DNA from: Desulfovibrio legallii
GTDB taxonomy: Bacteria; Desulfobacterota; Desulfovibrionia; Desulfovibrionales; Desulfovibrionaceae
Length of the DNA stretch: 64,000 nucleotides
NCBI RefSeq assembly: GCF_900102485.1
Contig: NZ_FNBX01000006.1
Coordinates: forward strand, 1 to 64,000
Direction: 5' to 3'
Within the stretch, counting starts at the first letter, position 1, and every line of letters begins with the position of its first letter. This document shows, piece after piece, positions 17,426 to 29,523 of the stretch. The notes under the pieces were generated by a model that was not told where the DNA came from, made no database searches, and worked only from the letters and a program-made list of their open reading frames with translations. Position numbers and translations under genes: made by a program.

Positions 17426-18175
17426 TTAACTGCTGCTGGATGCGGTGTCCGTGCTGCTCTCCGTCGTGCTGGTGGTATTGGGCAGCATGACCTGGCGCAC
17501 GTCGGAAAGGGCCATGAGCTGGCCGCCCTCCAGGCCCAGGTATACGGTGCCGCTGTCTGTAACCACGCCGGTGACTGTGGCGTCCACCACCTGATCGGAG
17601 AGCACTGCCTCGCCCGAGGAATTGAGCAGGGAGAGGCTCACCGTGTACACGCCGTCGGCCGCCGTAGCGCCGGAGCTGGTCTTGCCGTTCCAGTTGAATT
17701 CGTAAGTGCTGCCGGAGCTGAGCGCCCCCAGAGTTTCCGTATAGACGGCGTTGTTGTCGCCGTCGCGCACGGTGATGGTGCCGCTGGCCACTGTGTCCGC
17801 CGGCGCGTAGCGGAAGCGGGTGATAGTAGTGGTGCCGCTGGTGCTGTCCGTCACCTTGCCGATGGCGTTGCCCGACACCGTGACGTTTTTGCCGATGTAG
17901 GACGTGGCGTTGATCATCTGCTGGTTGTTGGTGGCGGTGGTCAGGTCTTCCATGCTGTCGTTGAGGTTCATGAGCTGCTCAAGACTGGAGAACTGGGCCA
18001 TCTGGGAGATGAACTCCTTATCCTCCATGGGGTTGAGCGGATCCTGATACTTGAACTGGGTGACCAGCAGCAGCATGAACGAATCCTTGTCCAGGCTGGA
18101 GCTGCTGGTCTGGCTGCTCAGGGCCTGGCTGAACTCGTTGTTGGTCTGGGTGATGGATTGCGTAATGCTGGACAT
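17426..18175 (-). CDS. flgD: flagellar hook-assembly protein FlgD
   Basis: A 249-residue hook cap scaffold. The N-terminal motif LLLVTQFKYQDPLNPMED and SQMAQFSSLEQLMNL is the FlgD signature. The middle is the FlgD Tudor/Ig-like domain pair (NGKTSSGATAADGVYTVSLS). The C-terminus is Ser/Thr-rich and low in complexity. It lies 17 nt after fliK and 92 nt before flgE, which fits co-transcription. Confidence 0.95.
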   Translation of the reverse strand: MSSITQSITQTNNEFSQALSSQTSSSSLDKDSFMLLLVTQFKYQDPLNPMEDKEFISQMAQFSSLEQLMNLNDSMEDLTTATNNQQMINATSYIGKNVTVSGNAIGKVTDSTSGTTTITRFRYAPADTVASGTITVRDGDNNAVYTETLGALSSGSTYEFNWNGKTSSGATAADGVYTVSLSLLNSSGEAVLSDQVVDATVTGVVTDSGTVYLGLEGGQLMALSDVRQVMLPNTTSTTESSTDTASSSS

Positions 18176-18192
18176 GGCTTTCTCCCGGCTGT

Positions 18193-20013
18193 TCAGGCCA
18201 CCACATTAAGGGCCCCGGCGGCATATACTGCCGTCCGGCTTAGAGAATGCACAGGCTGTTCCAATGCCGCTGCTTCGCTGTTTTCGTCGTTATTTCGAAA
18301 TGTTGCCAGATTTTTCAGGCGGGCAAGTTCTTCCCGGCGGGCATCTTCTTCCTGCCAGGAATTGTGCTGCTCCAGGTCCTGCCAGGAAGCGGCGTCCTGC
18401 TGGCTCGAATCCAGCTGCACTTCCACCTTGTCCACCTTGAGGCCCTGTTGTTCCAGGTTCAGACGGATGTGCTCCACCTGGCGGTTGACCATATCGGCGG
18501 TTTCGCTTTTTTCCGGGCGGATGAGCGCCGTGACCTCGCCGTTGCGCACGGTAAGGCTCAGGGTAATGGCCCCCAGCTCCTGCGGGTGCAGCTGCAGGTC
18601 CAGGCGGGTGCCTCCGTTCTGGAGGGAGGAGAGCAGCCCCCGCTCCACCTGCCCCGCCACCTGGCGCGCCAGTTGCGGCTGCGCGTTGGCGGACGCGGTG
18701 CTCACAGGCTCGCCCGCCGTATTCTGGGCAGCATAAAGGGCCGCCTGGGCGGCAGCGTCGGCACGGGCCGTGGTGGCGGTGGGGGCGGTTTTGACGGCGA
18801 CAGTCTCAAGCAGGTCGTCCCAGGCGCTTTCCTTGTTCGACTTTTTGTCTGAGGCGGCATGACCATCTTCGCCCGTGGCCGCTTCCTGCCCTTTTTGGCT
18901 GGCAGCGCCCTGCGCTTGCGCCGCGTGGTTCCGCAAGGCGGCGTTGTCGGCACTCTGGGGCACGGCGTCCGCTTGCCGGGCGTTTTGGGTAAGCGGCTGG
19001 GCGGCAGTCTGGGCCGTCGCCGCATTCTGGCGCGTGGCCGTGCTGTCTGCGTCCGTTCCCGCCAGTGTCCGGCTCAGGACGTCCCGGCTCTTCTGCTGCA
19101 CGGTATCGTCAATGACGGTCTTGCTCTGCTGGGCCTTCTTGTTCTGCAGGGCGTGGGCCTGCTTTTCTTTTTCCGTGCGGGCGCGAGCTTTGGCCAGCAT
19201 GGGCTGCAGGGTATCCTTGAGGGCCGCGTCCAGGGTTTTTTGCGCGGACTTGGCGGCGGTAAAGTAGTCCGTGGCCGGGGCCAGCAGGTTGGCAAGTTGC
19301 GTGGGGGTGGACAACAGGGCCGTGGCTCCGCCGAACTGATTCCCCAGGCTTTGCAGGGCAGTGGAAGAAAGGCCCAGCCCCTTGCCCAGGGCCAGAACCT
19401 CTTCCTGTGTTACCTGCAGGGCCGTGGTCTGGTCCATTTTGCCGATAAAATCCTGGATCAGGGCCAGGGCTTCCGTGCCTTTACCCTGCAGCATAAGGGC
19501 CTGGGCGCTCTCATCCAGAACGCCTGTGGGGTCGAGCTTTTTCAGCAGGGAGGTAATGGCGGATTTTTCGTCGTCGCCCAGCTGCGGCGTGGTTGCGCCG
19601 GTTTTCAGGCTGGCCAGCACCATGGCCAGGCTTGCGCCGTCAGGCTGCTCGGCCAGTGAATCCAGGCGTTCCAGCCCTTCGGCCGGGACGCCCGCCTTGG
19701 CCAGCTGCTGGCGCAGGCTTTGCAACTCTTGCTTGGTGAAGCAGACTTCTTCCAGCGTATAGGTGACGCCGTTGGAAGTGGTGCGGGTATAGGGGCTCTG
19801 CACCTGCGTTGTCGCAGCTGTGGCGCTGGCGGCAGTCTCCTGGGCCAGCGCCGCGTCCGCGGAGACGTTTTCGTCGCTGGCGGCGCTGTCTATGGCCGTG
19901 TGCATGGCCGAGAGGTAATCGGCGAAGCCGCTTTCACTCCGGGCCGTGTTCTGGGCGGTCCAGAGGGCCTCGGTGGCGGTGGCGGCGTCGGCGGCGGTGG
20001 GAAGAATCTGCAT
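18193..20013 (-). CDS. fliK: flagellar hook-length control protein FliK
   Basis: A 606-residue exported ruler protein. The long N-terminal and middle part (about 1-480) is Ala/Gln/Thr-rich and low in complexity, as usual for FliK. The C-terminal domain that switches export specificity is clear: LDLQLHPQELGAITLSLTVR, then EHIRLNLEQQGLKVDKVEVQ. The start at 20013 has AAGGAG 8 nt upstream. It is the first gene of the fliK-flgD-flgE operon; a sigma-54-like promoter lies upstream. Confidence 0.93.
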   Translation of the reverse strand: MQILPTAADAATATEALWTAQNTARSESGFADYLSAMHTAIDSAASDENVSADAALAQETAASATAATTQVQSPYTRTTSNGVTYTLEEVCFTKQELQSLRQQLAKAGVPAEGLERLDSLAEQPDGASLAMVLASLKTGATTPQLGDDEKSAITSLLKKLDPTGVLDESAQALMLQGKGTEALALIQDFIGKMDQTTALQVTQEEVLALGKGLGLSSTALQSLGNQFGGATALLSTPTQLANLLAPATDYFTAAKSAQKTLDAALKDTLQPMLAKARARTEKEKQAHALQNKKAQQSKTVIDDTVQQKSRDVLSRTLAGTDADSTATRQNAATAQTAAQPLTQNARQADAVPQSADNAALRNHAAQAQGAASQKGQEAATGEDGHAASDKKSNKESAWDDLLETVAVKTAPTATTARADAAAQAALYAAQNTAGEPVSTASANAQPQLARQVAGQVERGLLSSLQNGGTRLDLQLHPQELGAITLSLTVRNGEVTALIRPEKSETADMVNRQVEHIRLNLEQQGLKVDKVEVQLDSSQQDAASWQDLEQHNSWQEEDARREELARLKNLATFRNNDENSEAAALEQPVHSLSRTAVYAAGALNVVA

Positions 20014-20039
20014 GGTCCACTCCTTGCGCCCCAGGACAA

Positions 20040-20055
20040 TTCAAGGAGTGTTCCA
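20040..20055 (-). promoter_or_regulatory. sigma-54-like promoter of fliK
   Basis: On the minus strand TGGAACACTCCTTGAA has GG and the TTG of the -12 box 12 nt apart, with A in place of C in the -12 element and in TGGCAC. The 12 nt before it (AAAAATTTTTGG) are identical to those before the flagellin promoter. Location is 26 nt before fliK. Confidence 0.6.
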
Positions 20056-20141
20056 AAAATTTTTATCTTTTTATTTTAGGTTGATAGTAAATTGTCCAGG
20101 CCAGGACAGGGCAAGTCTTGCCGCGGCGGCCGCCTGGTTTT

Positions 20142-21548
20142 CTAGCCCAGGCGGTGGGCCAGGTCGGCCAGGCGCTCCAGGGCCGCGTTCCAGGCCCGGC
20201 GGCTGTAGTCGGCATTTTGCAGGTACATCTGCAGAAAACCGTTGCCCAGGCGCGCCAGAGGCGGCTGGGCGCTCCAGAACCCTGGGGGCAGGCTGCGGAC
20301 GGGATTTTTCAGGGCTGCCGCGCACCGGCCGCAGACGGCGGCGACGGCAGCGGCCAGGCGGGCCTGCAGCGCGGGAAAGCGCGCGCCCAGCGTTGCCAGG
20401 CGGGTTTCCAGCAGGGGAGCCAGGTCCGGCTGATAAAGGTGCAGGAAGACTGCCTGCCAGAAGTCTTCCAGCACGGGCCTGCAGGATGCCGCAGGCGGCC
20501 CCAGGCGGGCAAGGCTGTGCAGGCCCAGGGCGTCGCGCCCCGTGCGCCAGAGGCTCAGACCGGAGAGGGGGGGCAGGGGCGCGGGCGCGGCGGCGCAGGG
20601 GGGCTCCAGCAGGGCCAGCGCCGTTTGCGCCACAACGGCGGGGCTGAAGGCCGCCTTGCAGTACAGGCGGCCCCGGCGGCACTGCCAACAGCCCACGCAG
20701 CTCATGGCCGCGCGCAGCACCCACTGCCCCGGCGCGCGGGGGCCTGTTTCCCGCGCGTGCACCGGGCCCATGGAGAGGTTGAGCACGGGCACGCCCAGGT
20801 AGTCCGCCAGGTGCATGGGCCCTGTATCCGGGGTGATGCAGAGGTCCAGGGTGCGCATCAGGGCCGCCAGCTGGTCCAGGCTCAGTCTGCCGCAGGCGTC
20901 GGCGGTTCGGGGTAGGCCCGCCTTGCGGGCCACGGCCGCCCCCAGCTCGGCTTCAGCCGGCCCGCCCAGCAGCAGCGGGGGCGCGCCTGCCGCTGCCAGC
21001 CGCCGCGCCAGCCGCGCCCAGAAGTCCGCATCGGGACGCTTGGCCGGGGTGCTTGCGCCCAGCACCAGGCCCACGCGCCGCGCGCCGCCGCGCCGCAGGG
21101 CCGCGCAGGGCACGTTGCGCAGGTCCGGGTAGGGGGCCAGATCCAGCAGGTGCAGGTCTGCCCAATGGAAGGGATTGTTATGGTTGTTCTGGGTCAGGGC
21201 TGTCCGGTACAGCTGCCAGAAGCCGCGCACATGCAGCCCCTTTTTGTCGGACACGGGGCCGATTTTGCGTTCGGCCCGCAGGGCCGCCATGCAGCGGGCC
21301 GCCGCGGGCGCGCTGCAGAGGTTGAAGGCGGCCGCGTAGCGCCCGCGCGCCAGAACCGTGCAGTGGGCGGGCGGGAAAAAGACCGCCTCCGGCGCTACTG
21401 CCATAAGAGGCTTAAAAAACTGCGGTTCCGCCACAACCCAGAGCGGATGCCCTGGGTAGAGACGCCGCAGCCGCAGCAGCAGGGGGAAGGTGAGCAGCAG
21501 ATCCCCCATGCGGTGGAGCTGAAAAACAAGAACGGGATCCGCGCTCAC
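20142..21548 (-). CDS. glycosyltransferase family 9 (heptosyltransferase-like)
   Basis: A 468-residue cytoplasmic glycosyltransferase of the ADP-heptose/GT9 type. The start at 21548 (GTG, one base after the previous stop) begins MSADPVLVFQLHRMGDLLLT, the GT9 opening motif. The C-terminal Rossmann domain has LLGGPAEAELG and the donor-binding region DLCITPDTGPMHLADYLGVP. A cysteine cluster (CVGCWQCRRGRLYC) follows, and a further ~130 residues extend past the usual end. It follows the CgeB-like gene and lies next to the flagellar operon, so it may modify flagellin or LPS; the sequence does not say which. Confidence 0.85.
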   Translation of the reverse strand: MSADPVLVFQLHRMGDLLLTFPLLLRLRRLYPGHPLWVVAEPQFFKPLMAVAPEAVFFPPAHCTVLARGRYAAAFNLCSAPAAARCMAALRAERKIGPVSDKKGLHVRGFWQLYRTALTQNNHNNPFHWADLHLLDLAPYPDLRNVPCAALRRGGARRVGLVLGASTPAKRPDADFWARLARRLAAAGAPPLLLGGPAEAELGAAVARKAGLPRTADACGRLSLDQLAALMRTLDLCITPDTGPMHLADYLGVPVLNLSMGPVHARETGPRAPGQWVLRAAMSCVGCWQCRRGRLYCKAAFSPAVVAQTALALLEPPCAAAPAPLPPLSGLSLWRTGRDALGLHSLARLGPPAASCRPVLEDFWQAVFLHLYQPDLAPLLETRLATLGARFPALQARLAAAVAAVCGRCAAALKNPVRSLPPGFWSAQPPLARLGNGFLQMYLQNADYSRRAWNAALERLADLAHRLG

Positions 21549-21549
21549 G

Positions 21550-24500
<2,951 letters not shown>

Positions 24501-24586
24501 CGTGCACCTTCCGCTGGAGCCTTTCGCCCTGGCGACGCCGTGTGCGCCGCAGCTTTGAAAGGATCTCCGGAACAGCCGCCGCGCGG

Positions 24587-24940
24587 CTATTCCGCTGTGT
24601 CGGGGATGTAACCCTTCAGTTCCTCTTCGCTGTAGAAGGTGGGGAAAAAGCCCTCTATTTCTGAGCGGCGCAGGAGCTCTTCCACGGGGGGCGCGGGCGT
24701 CAGCAGAACCAGCCTGCGGCCCTGGCTGCGGCCCTTGGTGCTGGCGCTCACCAGCACGCCCAGGCCGGAGGCGTCTACCTTCTCCACCTGGCTCAGATCC
24801 AGCACCACCTGGCGGATGCCCGGCGCAAGGATATAGGCCTCCAGCTGGCGGTTCAGATCGGGCACATCCGGCAGGAGCATGTCGCCGGTCAGGCGCAGCA
24901 CTGTGACGTTGTTGTGGGATTCCGCCAGCAGGGTAAACAT
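24587..24940 (-). CDS. STAS-domain anti-sigma-factor antagonist
   Basis: A 117-residue single STAS domain. The phosphorylation-site region QVEKVDASGLGVLVSASTKG has the conserved Asp-Ala-Ser-Gly-Leu. Such proteins are controlled by a partner kinase and release a partner (anti-sigma factor or other) when not phosphorylated; no kinase or phosphatase gene is in this window. The start at 24940 has GGAGG 5 nt upstream. It heads the run STAS, FapA, CgeB-like, GT9. Confidence 0.9.
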   Translation of the reverse strand: MFTLLAESHNNVTVLRLTGDMLLPDVPDLNRQLEAYILAPGIRQVVLDLSQVEKVDASGLGVLVSASTKGRSQGRRLVLLTPAPPVEELLRRSEIEGFFPTFYSEEELKGYIPDTAE

Positions 24941-25126
24941 GGGGCCTCCGTCAGAGCGCGGCCGACGCGGGGGGACCGACGCAGGGCTTCGGCGCGACGG
25001 CAAAGCCGGAAGCCGCCCCCGCCGGGCTTGTTGCCGAATGTGCCGTATACTATGCCGATCTGGCGAGATGCGTCAACCATGCCGCGGGGAAAGGCGAACA
25101 AAGTCTGCGTCTGCGGGGCCGGGGCC

Positions 25127-26890
25127 TCAGGCGTGGCCCAGGGGCTCTTCCGCCGCTGCGGCGGCCTGTGCGGCGGCGTTCGCGCCGTTGCGGCGCTTTT
25201 TGCGCTGGGCGCGTTTTTGTTCTTCTTCTTCGCGCAGGGCGCGGCGCAGCACCTTGCCCACAATGGTTTTAGGCAGGCTTTCGCGAAATTCCACCAGGCG
25301 CGGCACCTTATAATTGGCCAGCTTTTGCCGGCACCAGGCAATGACGTCCGCCTTGGTGAGGGTTTCGCCCTGGCGGGGCACCACATAGGCCTTGAGCACC
25401 TCGCCGCGCAGCTCGTCGCCGATGCCCACGCTCACGGCTTCCAGCACCTTGGGATGTTCCAGCAGCACTTCGTCCACCTCGCGGGGGTAGACGTTATAGC
25501 CGCCCACCAGGACCATATCCTTTTTGCGGTCCAGGATGTAGAAGTAGCCGTCCTCATCCATGGTAGCCAGGTCGCCTGTGTAGAGCCAGCCGTTGCGCAG
25601 GGCGCTGGCCGTTTCGTCCGGCCGCCGCCAGTAGCCGTGCATGACCTGCGGCCCCTGCACCACGAGCTCGCCCATTTTGCCGGGCGGCAGGGTCAGGGAG
25701 CCGCCCTCCATATCCACTATGCGGGCGTCCGTGCCCGGTACGGGCATGCCGATGGAGTTGGCCCGCTGGCCCTGTTTGCCCAACGGGTTGATGTGGGTGA
25801 TGGGCGAGGCTTCGGTAAGGCCGTAGCCCTCCAGGATAGCCGCGCCCGTGGCTTCCTGAAAGCGGCGGAAGATCTCGCGCGGCAGGGGGGCGGAGCCGGA
25901 AACGCAGATTTTGATGCTGCTGAGGTCGAAGCTGGCCAGGTTTTTTTGCTGTAACAGCGAAATGTAGACCGAAGGCGCGCCGGGAAAGATGGTAGGCCTG
26001 CGTTTGTCTATCAGGCGCAGCACGTCCTGCGGCACATAGCGCGGCAGGGGCAGGGTGGTGGCGGCCAGGGCCATGGGGATGATGAGCCCAGTGGTGAGGC
26101 CGTAGACGTGGAAAAAAGGCAGCAGAGAAATAAAAGTGTGGTGGGTCTCCGGGCGGACGTTGATGATGTCCAGCACCTGGCGGCAGTTGGTGCCCAGGTT
26201 GGCGTGGGTGAGCATGACGCCCTTGGGCAGCCCGGTGGTGCCCCCTGTGTACTGCAGCATGATGGGGTCGCGCAGGGGATCGGCAATGGGGGCCGCATAG
26301 CGCTGTGCGCCTTTGCAGAAATCCTGCCAGGCAAAGACGTTTTTGTTGTCGTAGGGGATGGGGGCTTTTTTGCTGCGGCGTTTTTTCAGCCTGTAGAGCA
26401 CGTTAAGAGGAAAGGAGAGGGCGTCGGCCGCGCCCGTGACGATGAAATTGCGCAGGGGCAGGCGGTCCCGCAGGGCGGCCACGCGCGGCCAGAGCATATC
26501 CAGCAGCACCATGTGCTCCGCGCCGGAATCCTGCATATTGGCCACGATTTCTTTTTCCATATACAGGGGGTTGGTCAGAACCACCACGGCCCCGGCCTTG
26601 ATGACGCCCCAGAAGGCGATCACGGTCTGCGGCAGGTTGGGCAGCATGATGGCCACCCGCTGCCCGGCGCGCACGCCCATGCGCCGCAGGGCGCCGGCAA
26701 AAAGCTCGGCCCGTTCCCGCAGTTTTTTGTAGGTGATGCGCGTGTTCTGAAAAATAAGCGCGTAGCGGTTGGGGTATTTTTCCGCCGCCTCGTCCAGCAT
26801 GGCGTAGAGGGGCTTGTTCCACACGCTGGCGGTGTGGGGCACAAAGGCATCGTAGTGGTCGAACCAGGGGCGCGTAAGTTCAGTGCTCAT
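25127..26890 (-). CDS. fadD: long-chain fatty-acid-CoA ligase (AMP-forming)
   Basis: A 587-residue adenylate-forming enzyme: ATP, CoA and fatty acid give acyl-CoA. Motifs: P-loop YTGGTTGLPKGVMLTHANLG, FPGAPSVYISLL, EGYGLTEASPITHINP, the hinge DRKKDMVLVGGYNVYPREVDE (with the YxxGD-type region before it in LYTGDLATMDEDG), and the C-terminal catalytic Lys in LPKTIVGKVLRRAL. The C-terminal tail is Ala/Arg-rich (about 30 residues). It begins 4 nt inside the end of ispDF (ATGA), so translation is coupled, though the two enzymes have no obvious shared pathway. Confidence 0.94.
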   Translation of the reverse strand: MSTELTRPWFDHYDAFVPHTASVWNKPLYAMLDEAAEKYPNRYALIFQNTRITYKKLRERAELFAGALRRMGVRAGQRVAIMLPNLPQTVIAFWGVIKAGAVVVLTNPLYMEKEIVANMQDSGAEHMVLLDMLWPRVAALRDRLPLRNFIVTGAADALSFPLNVLYRLKKRRSKKAPIPYDNKNVFAWQDFCKGAQRYAAPIADPLRDPIMLQYTGGTTGLPKGVMLTHANLGTNCRQVLDIINVRPETHHTFISLLPFFHVYGLTTGLIIPMALAATTLPLPRYVPQDVLRLIDKRRPTIFPGAPSVYISLLQQKNLASFDLSSIKICVSGSAPLPREIFRRFQEATGAAILEGYGLTEASPITHINPLGKQGQRANSIGMPVPGTDARIVDMEGGSLTLPPGKMGELVVQGPQVMHGYWRRPDETASALRNGWLYTGDLATMDEDGYFYILDRKKDMVLVGGYNVYPREVDEVLLEHPKVLEAVSVGIGDELRGEVLKAYVVPRQGETLTKADVIAWCRQKLANYKVPRLVEFRESLPKTIVGKVLRRALREEEEQKRAQRKKRRNGANAAAQAAAAAEEPLGHA

Positions 26891-28167
26891 AACCGTTCAG
26901 CAGGGGGGTTCAGGGGGTAAGAAAGATCCGCAGAATCCAGAGAGGCTGCCTGCGCGCTGACCACGGCGCAGGCTTTGATGCCCTCAAGCCGGCCTGTGAA
27001 GCCCAGGCCTTCTTCCGTGGTGGCCTTGACGTTGACGCAGGTCAGGGGCAGGCCCAGCAGCCTGGCCACGTTTTTGCGGATGGCCGCGCCGTGGGGAGAA
27101 AGGCGCGGCTTTTGGGCCACTACGGTAAGGTCTGCGTGGCAGGGCGTGACGCCCGCCTCGCGCACCATGGTCAGAACCTGATCCAGCAGCAGGGCGGAGG
27201 AGACACCCTCCAGCGCGGGGTCACTGTCGGGGAAGTGCCGGCCGATGTCGCCCAGCCCGGCGCAGCCCAGCAGGGCGTCGGCCAGGGCGTGCAGCAGCAC
27301 GTCGCCGTCCGAGTGGGCCACCACCTGCGGCCCCTCTGCAATGGGCACGCCGCCCAGGCGCATGGGGCGTCCGGGGCCGTAGCGGTGCACATCGTAGCCG
27401 AAGCCGGTGCAGAAGCGCGGTGCGGGCGCGGCGGGGCGCAGCAGGCTCAGGTCTTCGGGCCTGGTCAGTTTGACATTGGCGGCTTCGCCTGGCACCACGC
27501 GCACCTCCTCGCCCAAGGCTTCCAGCAGGGCGGCGTCGTCCGTGGCGGGGCCGTTCCCGGCGGCCAGGGCCGCCTGGTGGGCGCGGTGCAGCACGTCGCA
27601 GCGAAAGCCCTGCGGGGTCTGCACGGCGGCCAGGCTGTGGCGGGGCAGGGTGGCCAGCACCCGGTCGCCTTCCACGGTTTTGATGGTATCTGTTACGGGC
27701 AGGGCCGGAACCACGCCCGCGGCCCCTTGCTGCAGCGCCGCGCACACGCGGGCCACCAGGGCCGGGCTTGCAAAGGGCCGGGCCGCGTCGTGCACCAGCG
27801 CAAAGCGCGTGCGCGGGGGCAGAGCCTCCAGGCCCAGACGCACGGAATCCTGCCGGGCCGGGCCGCCTGCGGCGCAGCGCCAGGGCAGGCCGAAATCATG
27901 GCTGCGGCAGAGGGCGCGGAGGCGTTCTTCCTCCACGGCGCGGCGTTCGGGCGGAAAAACAAAAACCAGCCCGGCCACCAGGCCGCTGCGGCTCATGGCC
28001 TGGGCCGCGTGCCAATAGAGGGGCAGGCCGCGCCAGGAAAGAAACTGCTTGGCTTCGCCGCCCGTGGCGGCGGCCATGCGGCTGCCGCGCCCGGCGGCCA
28101 GCACGATGGCCCAGGGCGCGTCTGCGGCTTCGGGCGTGGCAAAGGGGTGGGGCATGGGCGTGCTCAC
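26887..28167 (-). CDS. ispDF: fused IspD-IspF (MEP isoprenoid pathway)
   Basis: A 426-residue bifunctional enzyme. Residues about 15-245 are IspD (MEP cytidylyltransferase): VLAAGRGSRMAAATGGEAKQ and FALVHDAARPFASPALVARV. Residues about 262-420 are IspF (MECDP synthase): GFGYDVHRYGPGRPMRLGGV, AHSDGDVLLHALADALLG with the metal-binding Asp/His residues, and GLGDIGRHFPDSDP. IspE is not in the fusion, as usual. The start is GTG 28167 or ATG 28155; neither has a strong Shine-Dalgarno. It is the first gene of the pair with fadD and is 14 nt from rnpB, which points the same way. Confidence 0.94.
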   Translation of the reverse strand: MSTPMPHPFATPEAADAPWAIVLAAGRGSRMAAATGGEAKQFLSWRGLPLYWHAAQAMSRSGLVAGLVFVFPPERRAVEEERLRALCRSHDFGLPWRCAAGGPARQDSVRLGLEALPPRTRFALVHDAARPFASPALVARVCAALQQGAAGVVPALPVTDTIKTVEGDRVLATLPRHSLAAVQTPQGFRCDVLHRAHQAALAAGNGPATDDAALLEALGEEVRVVPGEAANVKLTRPEDLSLLRPAAPAPRFCTGFGYDVHRYGPGRPMRLGGVPIAEGPQVVAHSDGDVLLHALADALLGCAGLGDIGRHFPDSDPALEGVSSALLLDQVLTMVREAGVTPCHADLTVVAQKPRLSPHGAAIRKNVARLLGLPLTCVNVKATTEEGLGFTGRLEGIKACAVVSAQAASLDSADLSYPLNPPAERL

Positions 28168-28181
28168 AGTATAACAATAAA

Positions 28182-28540
28182 GGGAGTGGGACGATAAGCC
28201 GGGTTCTGTCCGCGCGGCAAGCGCGCGTGACCGTCATTCCTCTAGGAGCGCGGTTGCCCGCGCCCTCAAGCAACCTACCCGGAAGGCATGGGTCGGGCCG
28301 ACCGCCTTCCCTATTTGGTCTTGCTCCAGACGGGGTATGCCGAGCATGCCGCGTCGCCGCGGCATCTGGTGGGCTCTTGCCCCACCGTTTCACCCTTACC
28401 CCGCGCGCGGCGGGGCGGTTTGCTTTCTGTGGCGCTGTCCGAGGGTCGCCCCTCCTGGGTGTTACCCAGCGTCCTGCCCTGCGGAGCCCGGACTTTCCTC
28501 CCCGGGCACGCGGCCCGCGGCGACGGTCTGTCCCACTCCC
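28182..28540 (-). ncRNA. rnpB: RNase P RNA (bacterial type A-like)
   Basis: About 359 nt on the minus strand. Its ends pair (GGGAGTGGGACAG at the 5' end with CGTCCCACTCCC at the 3' end). Universally conserved segments are present: GAGGAAAGTCCGGGCTCC, AGGGTGAAACGGTGGGGCAA, AGAGCCCACCAG, GGTAGGTTGCTTGAGG, GAGGAATGACGGTC, and ACAGAACCCGGCTTA. It is transcribed with or just ahead of ispDF. The first bases after position 28540 include a TAATAAT-like -10. The dispersed repeat copy B starts about 20 nt upstream of it. Confidence 0.96.
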
Positions 28541-28562
28541 ATCATTATTAACGCAGATTACC

Positions 28563-28672
28563 TTTGAGAATATGCATTCTCAGAGCTTACGGCACGCCCG
28601 TTTCGGCGCTTACCAGCGCAAATAAACTGCGCTTACGCCTGCACGGCGGGCGTCTGCTCACGCAGCCGCACG
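28563..28672 (+). repeat. dispersed intergenic repeat, copy B
   Basis: TTGAGAATATGCATTCTCA palindrome followed by CGTTTCGGCGCTTACCAGCG, AAATAAACTGCGCTTACGCC, CACGGCGGGCGTCTGCTCAC and GCAGCCGC. It lies between the 5' end of rnpB and the 3' end of the zinc-ribbon gene. Confidence 0.9.
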
Positions 28673-28716
28673 CACGGCACAGCAACGTTGCAATGCCGTA
28701 CATAGTTGCCGGGGCG

Positions 28717-29502
28717 TCAGGCTTTTTCGTCCTGAGCCGGGGCCTGCTGGGGCGCGCACTGGGCCGGGGCTGCGTCCTGGAAGTGCTCGCACCAGAAGAT
28801 AAGGCGCTGGCAGTTGGGGCAGCTCAAGATCTGCTGGCCGCGCTGCAGCTCAATGAAGGTCTGCGGCGGCACGGCGATGTGGCAGCCGGAGCAGACCCCT
28901 TCGCGAACGGCCACAATGACCGGGTGTTCCAGCCGCTCGCGGATAAACTCGTAACGCAGAAAGACCGGATGGGGGATGGCCGTGCCCACATGCGCGCGCT
29001 TGGCGTCCAGCTCCACCAAGGCGGCCTGGGCCTTTTTCAGGCGGTCGTCCAGGCTGCTGCGTTTTTCTTCCAGCTCGCCTTTGAGGGCGTTGTAGGTCAC
29101 GTCCAGCGCCGCCAGGGCTTCGTTCTGGCTCTGGATTTCGTCCAGCAGGGTTGTTTTTTCTTCTTCGCGGGAGCGGTTGACCTTTTCCATGCTGTCCATT
29201 TCGCGCAGCACGGCGTGGTATTCCCGGGTATTGCCCACCTGGGTGAGCTTGTTTTTGCTTTTTTTGATGCGGGCCGCATCGTCGTCGATTTCCAGGGAAA
29301 GACGTTTTTGCTGGTCCTGCAGATGGGAGAGCTTGTCCAGCACATAGTTGCGCTGGTTTTCCACCTCGGCGAAGCGTTCCTCCAGGGCTTTCAGGTCGCC
29401 GGGGGCGCGGTCCAGTTCCTGCCGGACTTCGTGGATGGCGTCGTCAACTTTTTGCAGTTCGACAAGCTGACGGATTTGTTCAAAATAGACGTCACTGCTC
29501 AT
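28717..29502 (-). CDS. zinc-ribbon coiled-coil protein (CT398/DUF164-like)
   Basis: A 261-residue protein. Residues about 10-175 form long helices typical of a coiled-coil hairpin (rich in E, K, L, Q). The C-terminal zinc ribbon has CSGCHIAVPPQ and LSCPNCQRLIFW, giving two Cys pairs. This architecture is found in many bacteria next to Nif3-type genes, as here (22 nt away). The molecular role is unknown; it is probably a partner in a soluble complex. The start at 29502 has AGGAGG 9 nt upstream. Tail after the ribbon is Ala/Gln/Pro-rich. Confidence 0.9.
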   Translation of the reverse strand: MSSDVYFEQIRQLVELQKVDDAIHEVRQELDRAPGDLKALEERFAEVENQRNYVLDKLSHLQDQQKRLSLEIDDDAARIKKSKNKLTQVGNTREYHAVLREMDSMEKVNRSREEEKTTLLDEIQSQNEALAALDVTYNALKGELEEKRSSLDDRLKKAQAALVELDAKRAHVGTAIPHPVFLRYEFIRERLEHPVIVAVREGVCSGCHIAVPPQTFIELQRGQQILSCPNCQRLIFWCEHFQDAAPAQCAPQQAPAQDEKA

Positions 29503-29523
29503 GGAAGAGGTCCTCCTAGCGAA

